Shown one piece after another: positions 1 to 6,014 of a stretch of 8,827 nt of DNA. Position numbers and translations under genes: made by a program. The notes beneath the pieces are model-generated. The model saw nothing but the letters and a program-made list of their open reading frames with translations. It did not search any database and was not told the origin of the DNA. Every line of letters starts with the position of its first letter. The first letter of the stretch is position 1. The DNA comes from Gemmataceae bacterium (lineage in GTDB: Bacteria > Planctomycetota > Planctomycetia > Gemmatales > Gemmataceae), in NCBI GenBank assembly GCA_947490035.1, contig CANLGS010000112.1:1-8827 (forward strand), read 5' to 3'.

Positions 1-640
1 CGGTCTGAATGAGTCGCGGGCCGTGGACTTCGAGCTTCTTGCGCAGCTCCATGACGTGAACTTCGAGCGTGTTCGAGAGGCCGTCGTACCGCTCGTCCCA
101 CACGCCCTCGTAGATGCGCGTGCGGCTCAACACCTCGCCGGGGTGCCGCAGGAAGAACACCAGCAGCGACTCTTCTTTCGCGGTGAGGTCGAGCTTCTTG
201 CCGGCGCGCTCGGCGCGGTGCGTGGTCAGGTCGAGATTAACGTCGGCGTGCGCGAGAACGGTGCCGGCGGTCGCAGACGGCCGGCGGGCCAGCGCGCGGA
301 CGCGGGCCAGCAGTTCCTCGAACGCGAACGGTTTGCAGAGGTAGTCGTCGGCCCCGCCGTCCAGCCCGCGGACGCGGTCGGACACCGCGTCGCGTGCGGT
401 GAGCATCAGCACCGGCGTCGCGCACCCGGCCGCGCGGAACTGCTTCAGCAGCGCGAGGCCGTCGCGCCCCGGCAGCCACCAGTCGAGCAGCACCACGTCC
501 CACACTTGCGTCTTGAGGCGGTGCCAGCCGGACTCGCCGTCGGCCGCCCACTCGACGGCGAACCCTTCCTCGCGCAGCCCGCGCGTGACGAAGTCGCCGA
601 TGGCCGGCTCGTCCTCGATCAGTAGTACGCGGATGCCCAT
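1..640 (-). CDS. OmpR-family two-component response regulator (partial, C-terminus off window)
   Basis: This is a DNA-binding response regulator: a sensor kinase would phosphorylate the receiver domain, and the winged-helix domain would then control transcription. The frame starts at ATG 638-640 and stays open to base 1, giving 213 residues. The receiver domain covers about residues 3-115. It shows the acidic pocket E9-D10, the phosphoacceptor D53 in LLDWWLPGRDG, T81 in MLTARD and K103 in DDYLCKPF. A Trans_reg_C winged helix follows from about residue 125, with the recognition-helix region SNTLEVHVMELRKKLE. OmpR-type regulators are usually about 220-230 residues, so only around a dozen are missing. 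The gene lies 57 bp downstream of the PepSY-like gene on the same strand, suggesting an operon with a kinase gene to follow. No strong Shine-Dalgarno precedes the ATG, only a weak GGTGA. The family call is firm; the signal sensed is unknown. Confidence 0.93.
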   Translation of the reverse strand, partial: MGIRVLLIEDEPAIGDFVTRGLREEGFAVEWAADGESGWHRLKTQVWDVVLLDWWLPGRDGLALLKQFRAAGCATPVLMLTARDAVSDRVRGLDGGADDYLCKPFAFEELLARVRALARRPSATAGTVLAHADVNLDLTTHRAERAGKKLDLTAKEESLLVFFLRHPGEVLSRTRIYEGVWDERYDGLSNTLEVHVMELRKKLEVHGPRLIQT

Positions 641-662
641 GACTTCACCCGCCCCAAACGAG

Positions 663-684
663 GCGGCACTCGGCCGAGTGCCGC
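663..684. promoter_or_regulatory. 22-bp perfect palindrome between PepSY-like and response regulator genes
   Basis: The bases from 663 to 684 form an uninterrupted self-complementary sequence with core GGCACTCGGCCGAGTGCC. It sits in the 57-bp gap between the PepSY-like stop and the response regulator start. In RNA it could fold into a strong GC hairpin, but no T-run follows on the minus strand, so a classical terminator is unlikely. It could be an operator for a dimeric regulator or an mRNA processing or stability hairpin. The palindrome is directly visible; its role is inferred. Confidence 0.6.
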
Positions 685-697
685 TCGCCAACCGCCC

Positions 698-1207
698 TTA
701 CTTGTCGTTCTTCTCTTCCTTCTTCTCGGGCTTCTTCTCCTCCTCGGCTTTGATCTTGCCGTCGGCGAACACCTGAACCTCCATCTCCTTCTTGTCGGCC
801 GTTACGAGGATCGTCTCGTAGAAGTCGAGCGTCTCCTTGCCGTCCTTCACCGCGTACACCGCCTCGATGATCGTGTACGTCGCCTTCGGGTACTTCTTCT
901 CCAGCGCCTCGGCCACGGGCTTGGGCAGGTCTTTCGCGTCGATCTGCTGCTCGATGGTGGTGATGACGCCCTCCGGGGTGAGCGTCACGTCGATGGTCTT
1001 GCCGTCTTGCTTCAACTCGATCTCGTACACCGTCTTGTCGCCGACCTTCTCGGTACTCGCGCCGACCACTTCAGCCTTCGGGAACCGCTTCTTGGCGGAT
1101 TCGAGAACGGCCTTCGGAACCTTGTCGAGCGGCACCTTCTCTTCATCTGCGCGGACGCTTGCCGACATCACGAACACGGTCACGACCGCCATTGCCAGGT
1201 AACGCAT
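698..1207 (-). CDS. Secreted PepSY-like domain protein
   Basis: A 169-residue exported protein. Residues 1-20 form a Sec signal peptide ending SVRA, followed by the mature start DEEK. Two similar halves follow, at about 30-88 and 96-152. Each has a helix of the type AVLESAKKRFPKA or PVAEALEKKYPKA, then beta strands such as YEIELKQDGKTIDVTLTPEG and EMEVQVFADGK. This is the layout of the PepSY-like (BLIP-like fold) family. The last 18 or so residues are almost all Lys and Glu and are probably disordered. The start is supported by AAGGAG with a short spacer upstream of ATG 1205-1207. It precedes the response regulator in the same orientation. PepSY-like proteins are often encoded beside two-component systems, so a role as periplasmic modulator or target of this system is plausible. 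Function is unproven. Confidence 0.82.
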   Translation of the reverse strand: MRYLAMAVVTVFVMSASVRADEEKVPLDKVPKAVLESAKKRFPKAEVVGASTEKVGDKTVYEIELKQDGKTIDVTLTPEGVITTIEQQIDAKDLPKPVAEALEKKYPKATYTIIEAVYAVKDGKETLDFYETILVTADKKEMEVQVFADGKIKAEEEKKPEKKEEKNDK

Positions 1208-1290
1208 CTCTTCGCTCCTTCGCGCTTCCGGAACCGGCTCGCGCCCGGTGTGGGCGGGTTCGGCCCCGGTGCGAGCAGTTTACACCGACC

Positions 1291-1308
1291 GTGTGAACGG
1301 GGCGTGAA
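1291..1308 (-). promoter_or_regulatory. Possible response-regulator box: TTCAC direct repeat, 11-bp period
   Basis: On the minus strand TTCACGC and TTCACAC start 11 bp apart, corresponding to plus positions 1302-1308 and 1291-1297. They lie about 85-100 bp upstream of the PepSY-like start. Direct repeats with roughly one-turn spacing are the usual binding pattern of OmpR/PhoB-type regulators, and such a regulator is encoded in the same putative operon. The downstream arm also overlaps an imperfect inverted repeat, TTTACAC at 1279-1285 against GTGTGAA at 1291-1297. A weak promoter, TTCACG then 18 bp then TGTAAA, would overlap the boxes. With only two repeat units, chance cannot be excluded. 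Confidence 0.3.
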
Positions 1309-1326
1309 GCTCAGATAAGAACGAGT

Positions 1327-1928
1327 TTATCCGGCGGCGCCCGGGCGCATCTGCACGATGAACCGCTCGACGCCGGTCAGGAACATCTGCACCGCGATCG
1401 CGCCAGCACCATGCCCATCAGTCGCTCCAGCGCGGTCAAGCCCTTCTGACCCAGGATGTGCCGCAGCCGCGCGCCGAGCGAGACGACCACCGCCACGCCG
1501 AACCACGCGATCGTGACCGCGCCCAGCCATTCGACCCACCGGTTCGGCTCGCGGCTCATCATCAGCAGTTCGACCGCCAGCACGCTCGGCCCGGCCACAT
1601 ACGGAATTGCCAGCGGTACGATGAATGGCTCGCCGTCCACTTCTTCCTGTAGACCGTGCGTCGGAGACGGGAACACCATCTTGATCGCGATCAAGAACAG
1701 GATCAGCCCGCCGGAGATGGACAGCGCCGGTTCGGAGATGCGCATCGCGGCGAGCAGGAACTGCCCGGTGAACAGGAACGCGATCATCACGAGGTACGCG
1801 ATGACCAGTTCGCGCACGATCACGCGGTTCTGGCGCGCCGGATCGACGTGTTTGAGCGCCGCGAGGAAGAACGGGATGTTCCCCAACGGGTCCATGACGA
1901 GGAACAGCAGGACTGCGGCAGCGGCCAT
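1327..1928 (-). pseudogene. MarC-family (UPF0056) integral membrane protein, frameshifted near 1400
   Basis: The MarC family consists of roughly 200-residue, six-helix inner-membrane proteins of poorly known transport function. Frame 1 from ATG 1926-1928 reads MDPLGNIPFFLAAL at about residues 12-25, then GGLILFLIAIKM, then PLAIPYVAGPSVLAVELL, then ERLMGMVLA at about 168-176. These are all family hallmarks. After codon 176 the reading degenerates to a stop at 1377-1379. The expected C-terminus AIAVQMFLTGVERF continues in the neighbouring frame to TAA at 1327-1329. Adding one G near 1400/1401 would restore an uninterrupted 200-residue protein of normal length. The start was chosen at the ATG fitting MarC N-termini, with AAGGG about 10 bp upstream; GTG 1968-1970 and ATG 1965-1967 are in-frame alternatives. 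The cause may be a recent mutation or a sequencing error. The truncated form would lose the last helix. Confidence 0.85.
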
Positions 1929-2041
1929 AATCACCACGCCCTTACGTCGGTTCGCGCACGACCGCATCACCCGTCACGTTCTATCCGCCGCGCCGACGCG
2001 GGGCTAACGCGCCTTTTTACGTTCCGCACTTCGCGCTTGAC

Positions 2042-2070
2042 TTGAACCCCTTTCAGAGCGACGATATTAT
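2042..2070 (+). promoter_or_regulatory. Candidate sigma70-type promoter for the DUF1549-DUF1501 operon
   Basis: TTGAAC at 2042-2047 and TATTAT at 2065-2070 are separated by exactly 17 bp, a good match to the housekeeping promoter consensus. They stand out as an AT-rich patch in GC-rich DNA. Transcription would start near 2077, giving a leader of about 65 bases with AAGGA about 9 bases before ATG 2143. It lies in the 214-bp divergent region between the MarC-family gene and the DUF1549 gene (1929-2142), where I see no other feature. Planctomycete promoters are poorly characterised, so this is inferred. Confidence 0.45.
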
Positions 2071-2142
2071 CACTTCCCGCCTGAACGCTGGTCGCGCGGT
2101 CCCGCGCCCGGCTCACTGCCTCACCCACAAGGACCGTCCGAT

Positions 2143-3768
2143 ATGCCCGTTCCTTTCCGGTTGCTCGCGACCGTTGCGTTTCTCACGCTCCCCGGCCTTG
2201 CGCTCGCGCAGGAATCGGTTCACGCGCGCATCGACAAGCACGTCGCCGCCGGCGTTCCCGATTACAAGAAGAAGGCCGCGCCGCTCGCGAACGACGAAGA
2301 ATTCTTGCGCCGCGTGTACCTCGATCTTGTTGGCACCACGCCGACGGTCGCGGAGCTGAACGAGTTCCTCGCGGACTCGGAAAAGGACAAGCGTGCGAAG
2401 CTCATCGACAAACTTCTTGCCTCTCCGGGTTACGCGCGCCGGATGGCGTGGCACTTCGACGTGATGCTGATGGAACGCCGCGGCGACGTGAAGGTGCCGC
2501 GAGCTGCGTGGGAAGCGTACCTGCAAACCGCGTTCGCGGACAGTAAGCCCTACGACGCGTTCGTGCGCGAACTGCTCTCCAACGACGGCAGCGACGCGAA
2601 GACCCGCGCCGCCGCGAAGTTCGTACTCGACCGCGACCTCGAACCGCATCTCGTCACGAACGACATCGGCCGCGTGTTCCTCGGCCGGAACATGCAGTGC
2701 GCGCAGTGCCACGATCACCCCACCGTCGATGACTACAAGCAGGCCGACTACTACGGCATTCAAGCCTACTTGAACCGCTCGTTCCTGTTCCCGAACGCTC
2801 AGGTGCCGACCGCGGTGATCGCGGAGAAGGCCGAGGGCGACGTGAGCTTCATGAGCGTGTTCGACAAGGCCAAGAAGATCAACACCACCGCGCCGCGAAT
2901 GCCCGGCGGCAAAGCGGTCGAAGAACCGAAGGCGGAGAAGGGCAAAGAGTACAAGGTCGCGCCCGCGGCCAACGTGAAACCGGTCCCGACCTACAGCCGC
3001 CGCGAATTGCTCGCCGCGGCCGTCACAGGCGCCGACAACCCCGCCTTCGCGCGGAACATCGTGAACCGGATGTGGGCGATGATGAACGGCCGCGGGATCG
3101 TTCACGCGGTCGATTGGGACCACGAGAAGAACCCGCCGTCGCACCCCGAACTGTTGGACGAACTGACCAGCGAGTTCGTGAAACACAAGTACGATCTGAA
3201 GTGGCTGGTGCGCGAGATCGCGCTTTCGGACACCTACCAGCGGTCCAGCGAAGCGCCCGCGGGGTTGGAAGACGCGACCGGCGACCGGTACCTGGTCGCG
3301 GTGCTGAAGCCGCTCACGCCGGAGCAGTTCGCCTACGCGCTGATGCAGGCCACCGGCCACACGGACGCCGAACGAACCGCGCTCGGCGCGAAGGGCACCG
3401 AGGTGCAGCTCGACGCCCGGCTCGCGCCCCGACTGGCGCCGTTCCGCACCATGCTGGGCGGCAAGGCCGGCGACGCGGGCGAGAACTTCTCCGCGACGCT
3501 CGACCAGACGCTGTTCCTGAAGTACGGTGCCGCCGTTCGCGGACTGCTGCCGCCGCGCGCCGGCAACCTGACCGACCGCTTGAGCAAGATCACCAACCCG
3601 GACGCGGTCGCGGACGAGATATTTGCCGCAGTGCTGTCGCGCCGGCCGACCGTCGACGAACGCAATGACGTGGCCGACGCGCTCAAGGGCGCGAAGGACC
3701 GACAGACGACGATCAACGAGTTGGTGTGGGCGATGATCGCCAGCGCCGAGTTCCGATTCAACCATTAG
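2143..3768 (+). CDS. Exported DUF1549/DUF1553 (PSCyt2/PSD1) protein with CXXCH motif
   Basis: This 541-residue protein belongs to a family greatly expanded in planctomycetes; its biochemical role is not established. A Sec signal peptide spans residues 1-22 (cleavage after ALALA). The DUF1549 domain occupies about 30-230, with FLRRVYLDLVGTTPT, a helical region around YARRMAWHFDVMLMERR, and C186-A-Q-C189-H190-DHP. The last resembles a c-type haem motif but is a conserved family feature, so haem binding is unproven. A Lys/Glu/Pro-rich linker follows at about 250-280. DUF1553 runs from about 285 to the end, with SRRELLAAAV, NPAFARNIVNRMW, PSHPELLDELTSEF and IALSDTYQRS. It is short compared with relatives that carry extra N-terminal cytochrome-like or laminin-G-like domains. 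AAGGA about 9 bp upstream supports the start. The DUF1501 gene follows after 88 bp, the usual planctomycete pairing. Confidence 0.92.
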   Translation: MPVPFRLLATVAFLTLPGLALAQESVHARIDKHVAAGVPDYKKKAAPLANDEEFLRRVYLDLVGTTPTVAELNEFLADSEKDKRAKLIDKLLASPGYARRMAWHFDVMLMERRGDVKVPRAAWEAYLQTAFADSKPYDAFVRELLSNDGSDAKTRAAAKFVLDRDLEPHLVTNDIGRVFLGRNMQCAQCHDHPTVDDYKQADYYGIQAYLNRSFLFPNAQVPTAVIAEKAEGDVSFMSVFDKAKKINTTAPRMPGGKAVEEPKAEKGKEYKVAPAANVKPVPTYSRRELLAAAVTGADNPAFARNIVNRMWAMMNGRGIVHAVDWDHEKNPPSHPELLDELTSEFVKHKYDLKWLVREIALSDTYQRSSEAPAGLEDATGDRYLVAVLKPLTPEQFAYALMQATGHTDAERTALGAKGTEVQLDARLAPRLAPFRTMLGGKAGDAGENFSATLDQTLFLKYGAAVRGLLPPRAGNLTDRLSKITNPDAVADEIFAAVLSRRPTVDERNDVADALKGAKDRQTTINELVWAMIASAEFRFNH

Positions 3769-3844
3769 TGTGGTCCGCCACTCCGTGGCGGTCTTCGCTT
3801 GAGTTCAAAAAGACAGAAGACCGCCGCGGAGCGGCGGACCACAC
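3768..3844. repeat. Family B REP-like inverted pair (two hairpins, tail to tail)
   Basis: Arm 1 (3768-3796) and arm 2 (3816-3844) are inverted copies matching at 27 of 29 positions, separated by 19 bp. Each arm is also a hairpin: CCGCCAC, loop TCC, GTGGCGG at 3775-3791; and CCGCCGC, loop GGA, GCGGCGG at 3821-3837. The two differences between arms fall on paired stem positions (A-T in one, G-C in the other), so the small stems are preserved. GTGG stands at 3770-3773 and its complement CCAC at 3839-3842. Arm 1 begins on the last base of the DUF1549 stop codon, and arm 2 ends 12 bp before the DUF1501 start. No T-run follows, so it is not a standard terminator, though it could affect mRNA stability or read-through. 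Confidence 0.85.
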
Positions 3845-3856
3845 TCAGGAGTTCCC

Positions 3857-5143
3857 ATGCCGCACTGCAACTACGCCTGCAACACCGCTTCGCACGTCTC
3901 GCGCCGCGCGTTCCTCGGCTCGGCGCTGGGGTCCACGGCCGCGCTCGGCCTCGGCGGGTTCGCCAACCCCGCGTCCGCGGCCGAACTGAAGAAATCGCAG
4001 AAGCGCGTGATGGTCATCTTCCTGTCGGGCGGCGTGAGCCAGCTCGAAACGTGGGACCCGAAGCCGAACACCGACACCGGCGGGCCGTTCAAGGCGATTC
4101 AGACTTCCGTCACCGGCACGCGCATCTCGGAGTTACTGCCCCACACCGCGAAGCAGGCGCACCGGCTCGCGATCGTGCGCAGCCTCAACTCGATCTCCGA
4201 CGACCACGGCGTTGGCGAGAAGATCATGCTGACCGGGCGGAAGATGGAACCGGGCATCAACTACCCGCACATCGGCGCGGTGTCCGCGAAACTGCTCGGC
4301 TCGAACGAGTCGTCGCTGCCGGGCCACATCCAGATTCTGCCGAAGGGCGGGAGCGGGTTCACCGGCGGCGACGCGACCTTCTTAGGGCCGAAGTTCGCGT
4401 CGGTGTCGCTCGGCGACGGCAAGCCGCCGGCGGACATCTTCCGCCCCGCGAACCTCGCGGCCGACGCCGACGCCGAGCGCGAGGCGTTCCGCCAGAAGCT
4501 CAACGACCGGTTCGCGAAGTCCCGCAAGTCGGCTTCCACGGAAGCGTACACCGAGTCGTACACGCAGGCCGAGCGCGTCGTGAAGCAGGCCGAAGTGTTC
4601 GACGCGGAGAAGGAGAACCCGAAGCTCGCGGACAGGTACGGGCGCCACGACTTCGGCCGGCACCTGTTGCTCGCGCGCCGACTGCTCGAAGCCGGCGTGA
4701 CCTACGTGAAGGTGTCGCACTCGAACTACGACACGCACCACGAGAACTTCGACTTCCACATCGAACAGTTGGGCGAGTTCGACCGCCCCTTTGCAGCACT
4801 TCTCGACGACCTCAGTGATCGCGGGATGCTGGAAAGCACGCTGGTGGTGGTGATGAGCGAGATGGGCCGCACGCCGCGAATCAACGACCGCTACGGTCGC
4901 GACCACTGGTCGAAGGCGTGGAGCGTGTGCATGGCCGGCGCCGGCATCAAGGGCGGCGTGGTGGTCGGCAAGACGAACGCGACCGGCACCGCCGTGACCG
5001 ACCGCGAAGTCTACAGCGGCCACCTGTTCCACACGTACCTTCGCGCGGTCGGTCTCGACAGCACGAAGAACTTCTACCCGAACGAGCGCCCGGTGCCCGT
5101 CGCCGACCCGAAGACGGCTGCCATTGAAGAGGCGCTGGCGTAG
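3857..5143 (+). CDS. Tat-exported DUF1501 protein (alkaline phosphatase/sulfatase-like superfamily)
   Basis: A 428-residue protein of the DUF1501 family, distantly related to the alkaline phosphatase superfamily; substrate unknown. The N-terminus carries a twin-arginine signal, SRRAFLG with R16-R17, a hydrophobic stretch at about 22-36 and an ASA-A cleavage site near 39-42. It should therefore be exported already folded. Family motifs are FLSGGVSQLETWDPKPN (55-71), DDHGVGEKIMLTGRK (115-129), YDTHHENFDFH (291-301), EMGRTPRIN (335-343), GRDHW (347-351) and MAGAGIKGG (359-367). The His/Asp/Glu clusters could hold metal, by analogy with the superfamily. Two cysteines, C4 and C8, lie before the twin arginines. 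AGGAG five bases before ATG 3857 fixes the start. It is probably cotranscribed with the DUF1549 gene, with the repeat pair 3768-3844 between them, and is followed at once by family A repeats. Confidence 0.93.
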   Translation: MPHCNYACNTASHVSRRAFLGSALGSTAALGLGGFANPASAAELKKSQKRVMVIFLSGGVSQLETWDPKPNTDTGGPFKAIQTSVTGTRISELLPHTAKQAHRLAIVRSLNSISDDHGVGEKIMLTGRKMEPGINYPHIGAVSAKLLGSNESSLPGHIQILPKGGSGFTGGDATFLGPKFASVSLGDGKPPADIFRPANLAADADAEREAFRQKLNDRFAKSRKSASTEAYTESYTQAERVVKQAEVFDAEKENPKLADRYGRHDFGRHLLLARRLLEAGVTYVKVSHSNYDTHHENFDFHIEQLGEFDRPFAALLDDLSDRGMLESTLVVVMSEMGRTPRINDRYGRDHWSKAWSVCMAGAGIKGGVVVGKTNATGTAVTDREVYSGHLFHTYLRAVGLDSTKNFYPNERPVPVADPKTAAIEEALA

Positions 5144-5152
5144 TGAATGTGT

Positions 5153-5226
5153 CTTGGTCTTGTGGCACAGACATTCCTGTCTGTGCTGCTTCTCTTGGTC
5201 TTGTGGCACAGACATTCCTGTCTGTG
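5153..5226 (+). repeat. Family A repeats, copies 1-2 (direct, 41-bp period)
   Basis: Two near-identical units carry CACAGACATTCCTGTCTGTG at 5166-5185 and 5207-5226, each preceded by CTTGGTCTTGTGG. The core is a hairpin with an 8-bp stem (CACAGACA and TGTCTGTG) and TTCC loop; GTGG lies at its 5' foot. They occupy most of the gap between the DUF1501 stop and the RAYT start at 5263. The frame upstream of the RAYT start stays open through both copies, which would give a false N-terminal extension if the start were called at 5143. Confidence 0.93.
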
Positions 5227-5262
5227 CTTCTTCCCGAACGTCGGCAGTGGAAGAGAGCTGCC

Positions 5263-5757
5263 ATGCCTCCCGTTCGACAATTCACGACGACGTACCGTAA
5301 CCTCCCGCACTGGAAGCAACCGGGCGCGACGTACTTCCTCACGTGCCGCGTGATTGGCGGGCGAGAACTGGAACCGGAAGACCGCGCGGTTGCGCTGAAC
5401 GCGATTCGGTTCTGGGACGGGAAGCGATGGGCCGTGTACGCGGCCGTCGTGATGCCCGATCACGCGCACGCACTTGTTCGGCCGCTCCCGCTGAACCTGT
5501 CGGACCCGGCTCCGATCGACTTCCACGACCTTTCGGAATTGACGAAGAGCGTGAAAGGCTTCTCGTCGCATGCCATCAACCGCCGGCGCGAGCGGGGCGG
5601 TACGCTCTGGCAGGACGAGGGGTACGACCGTATCGTGCGAGACGACCGCGAGCTTGAAGAAACCTGGACGTACATTCTTTACAACCCGGTGAAAGCCGGT
5701 CTTGCGGAAACGCCGGACGCGTACCCGTGGCTGTACCAGGCCGGGCGCGCGGACTGA
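5263..5757 (+). CDS. REP-associated tyrosine transposase (RAYT), Y1/HUH TnpA_REP-like
   Basis: A 164-residue single-strand DNA nuclease of the Y1_Tnp (IS200-like) superfamily, RAYT branch. Known RAYTs bind and cut REP hairpins beside a short foot sequence and are usually single-copy domesticated genes rather than insertion sequences. Visible features are YFLTCRVI (first strand), the HUH motif H67-A-H69 in VVMPDHAHAL, the WQDEGYDRIVRD block (116-127), and WTYILYNPVKAGL (135-147), where Y137 is the likely catalytic tyrosine by position. The C-terminus DAYPWLYQAGRAD matches the family's closing block. Length is normal. ATG 5263 was chosen because it fits RAYT N-termini, has a GGAAGAGAG purine run before it, and excludes repeat-derived residues encoded upstream. 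Family A hairpins lie on both sides, which points to them as its substrate. It sits between DUF1501 and WD40 genes and was probably inserted into that cluster. It looks intact. Confidence 0.9.
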   Translation: MPPVRQFTTTYRNLPHWKQPGATYFLTCRVIGGRELEPEDRAVALNAIRFWDGKRWAVYAAVVMPDHAHALVRPLPLNLSDPAPIDFHDLSELTKSVKGFSSHAINRRRERGGTLWQDEGYDRIVRDDRELEETWTYILYNPVKAGLAETPDAYPWLYQAGRAD

Positions 5758-5764
5758 GGCCGGT

Positions 5765-5883
5765 GTTTTGTGGCACAGACATTCCTGTCCGTGTGCTGGG
5801 AAGGTGCCACTGCGCATCGGCACCGGCCGCCCGTCCGCGTCCGGCGCACAGACATTCCTGTCCGTGTGCTGGGAAGGTGCCAC
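5765..5883 (+). repeat. Family A repeats, copies 3-4 (direct), downstream of RAYT
   Basis: Copies at 5774-5793 and 5847-5866 read CACAGACATTCCTGTCCGTG, with one T-to-C change in the 3' arm that places an A-C mismatch in the stem. A longer 38-bp block is identical in both, at 5773-5810 and 5846-5883, including the tail TGCTGGGAAGGTGCCAC. Copy 3 has the GTGG foot; copy 4 lacks it, having GGCG instead. It is the only one of the nine family A copies without it. Confidence 0.9.
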
Positions 5884-5885
5884 CG

Positions 5886-6000
5886 CACAGACAGGAATGT
5901 CTGTGCCACAAAACCAAAAGACAAAACACACGGACAGGAATGTCTGTGCCACAAAACCAAAAGACAAAACACACGGACAGGAATGTCTGTGCCACAAAAC
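5886..6000 (-). repeat. Family A repeats, copies 5-7 (tandem, exact 43-bp period, inverted)
   Basis: Three reverse-oriented cores start at 5886, 5929 and 5972. The shared unit includes the linker CCACAAAACCAAAAGAC. Copy 5 has the canonical core; copies 6 and 7 have CACGGACA in one arm. The 31-bp stretches 5927-5957 and 5970-6000 are each perfectly complementary to 5765-5795 on the other side, so long hairpins could form across the region. Together with copies 3-4 they fill the 257-bp gap between the RAYT and WD40 genes, leaving only 14 bp before the WD40 start. Confidence 0.93.
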
Positions 6001-6014
6001 CAAGAACCCATCCC

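Larger units (their letters stand above)
5153..6000 (+). mobile_element. Putative RAYT/REP element: transposase with flanking hairpins
   Basis: The RAYT gene plus two family A repeats upstream and five downstream make an 848-bp unit set between cluster genes that normally would be neighbours. This resembles known RAYT loci, where the gene is bracketed by its cognate REPs. There are no long terminal inverted repeats or target duplications of the DDE type, nor would HUH elements have them. The element boundaries are inferred from the outermost repeats. Confidence 0.5.

Noticed and set aside
1377..1410. Programmed ribosomal frameshift in the MarC-family gene
   Set aside because: There is no slippery heptamer or obvious stimulatory structure at the change point; simple base loss is the easier explanation.
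2113..3765. Long open frame of 550 codons on the minus strand opposite DUF1549
   Set aside because: It is antisense to a gene with clear family motifs, is Arg/Val/Gly-rich as expected for a GC-rich shadow frame, and has no recognisable domain.
3768..3844. Intrinsic terminator after DUF1549
   Set aside because: The hairpins are strong, but no T-run follows either arm and the downstream partner gene begins 12 bp later.
4382..5215. Minus-strand open frame of 277 codons opposite DUF1501
   Set aside because: It overlaps a strongly supported gene on the other strand and starts inside family A repeats, with no domain.
5143..5262. N-terminal extension of the RAYT protein by 40 residues
   Set aside because: The added residues are translated family A repeats; RAYT homology begins at the ATG at 5263.
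5886..6000. CRISPR array (regular 43-bp period)
   Set aside because: The intervals between cores are the same sequence rather than unique spacers, there are only three units, and no cas gene is present.
5153..6000. Complete IS200/IS605 insertion sequence
   Set aside because: The protein has the RAYT-type length and motif blocks, there is no TnpB, and the flanks are multi-copy REP-like hairpins rather than single left and right ends.
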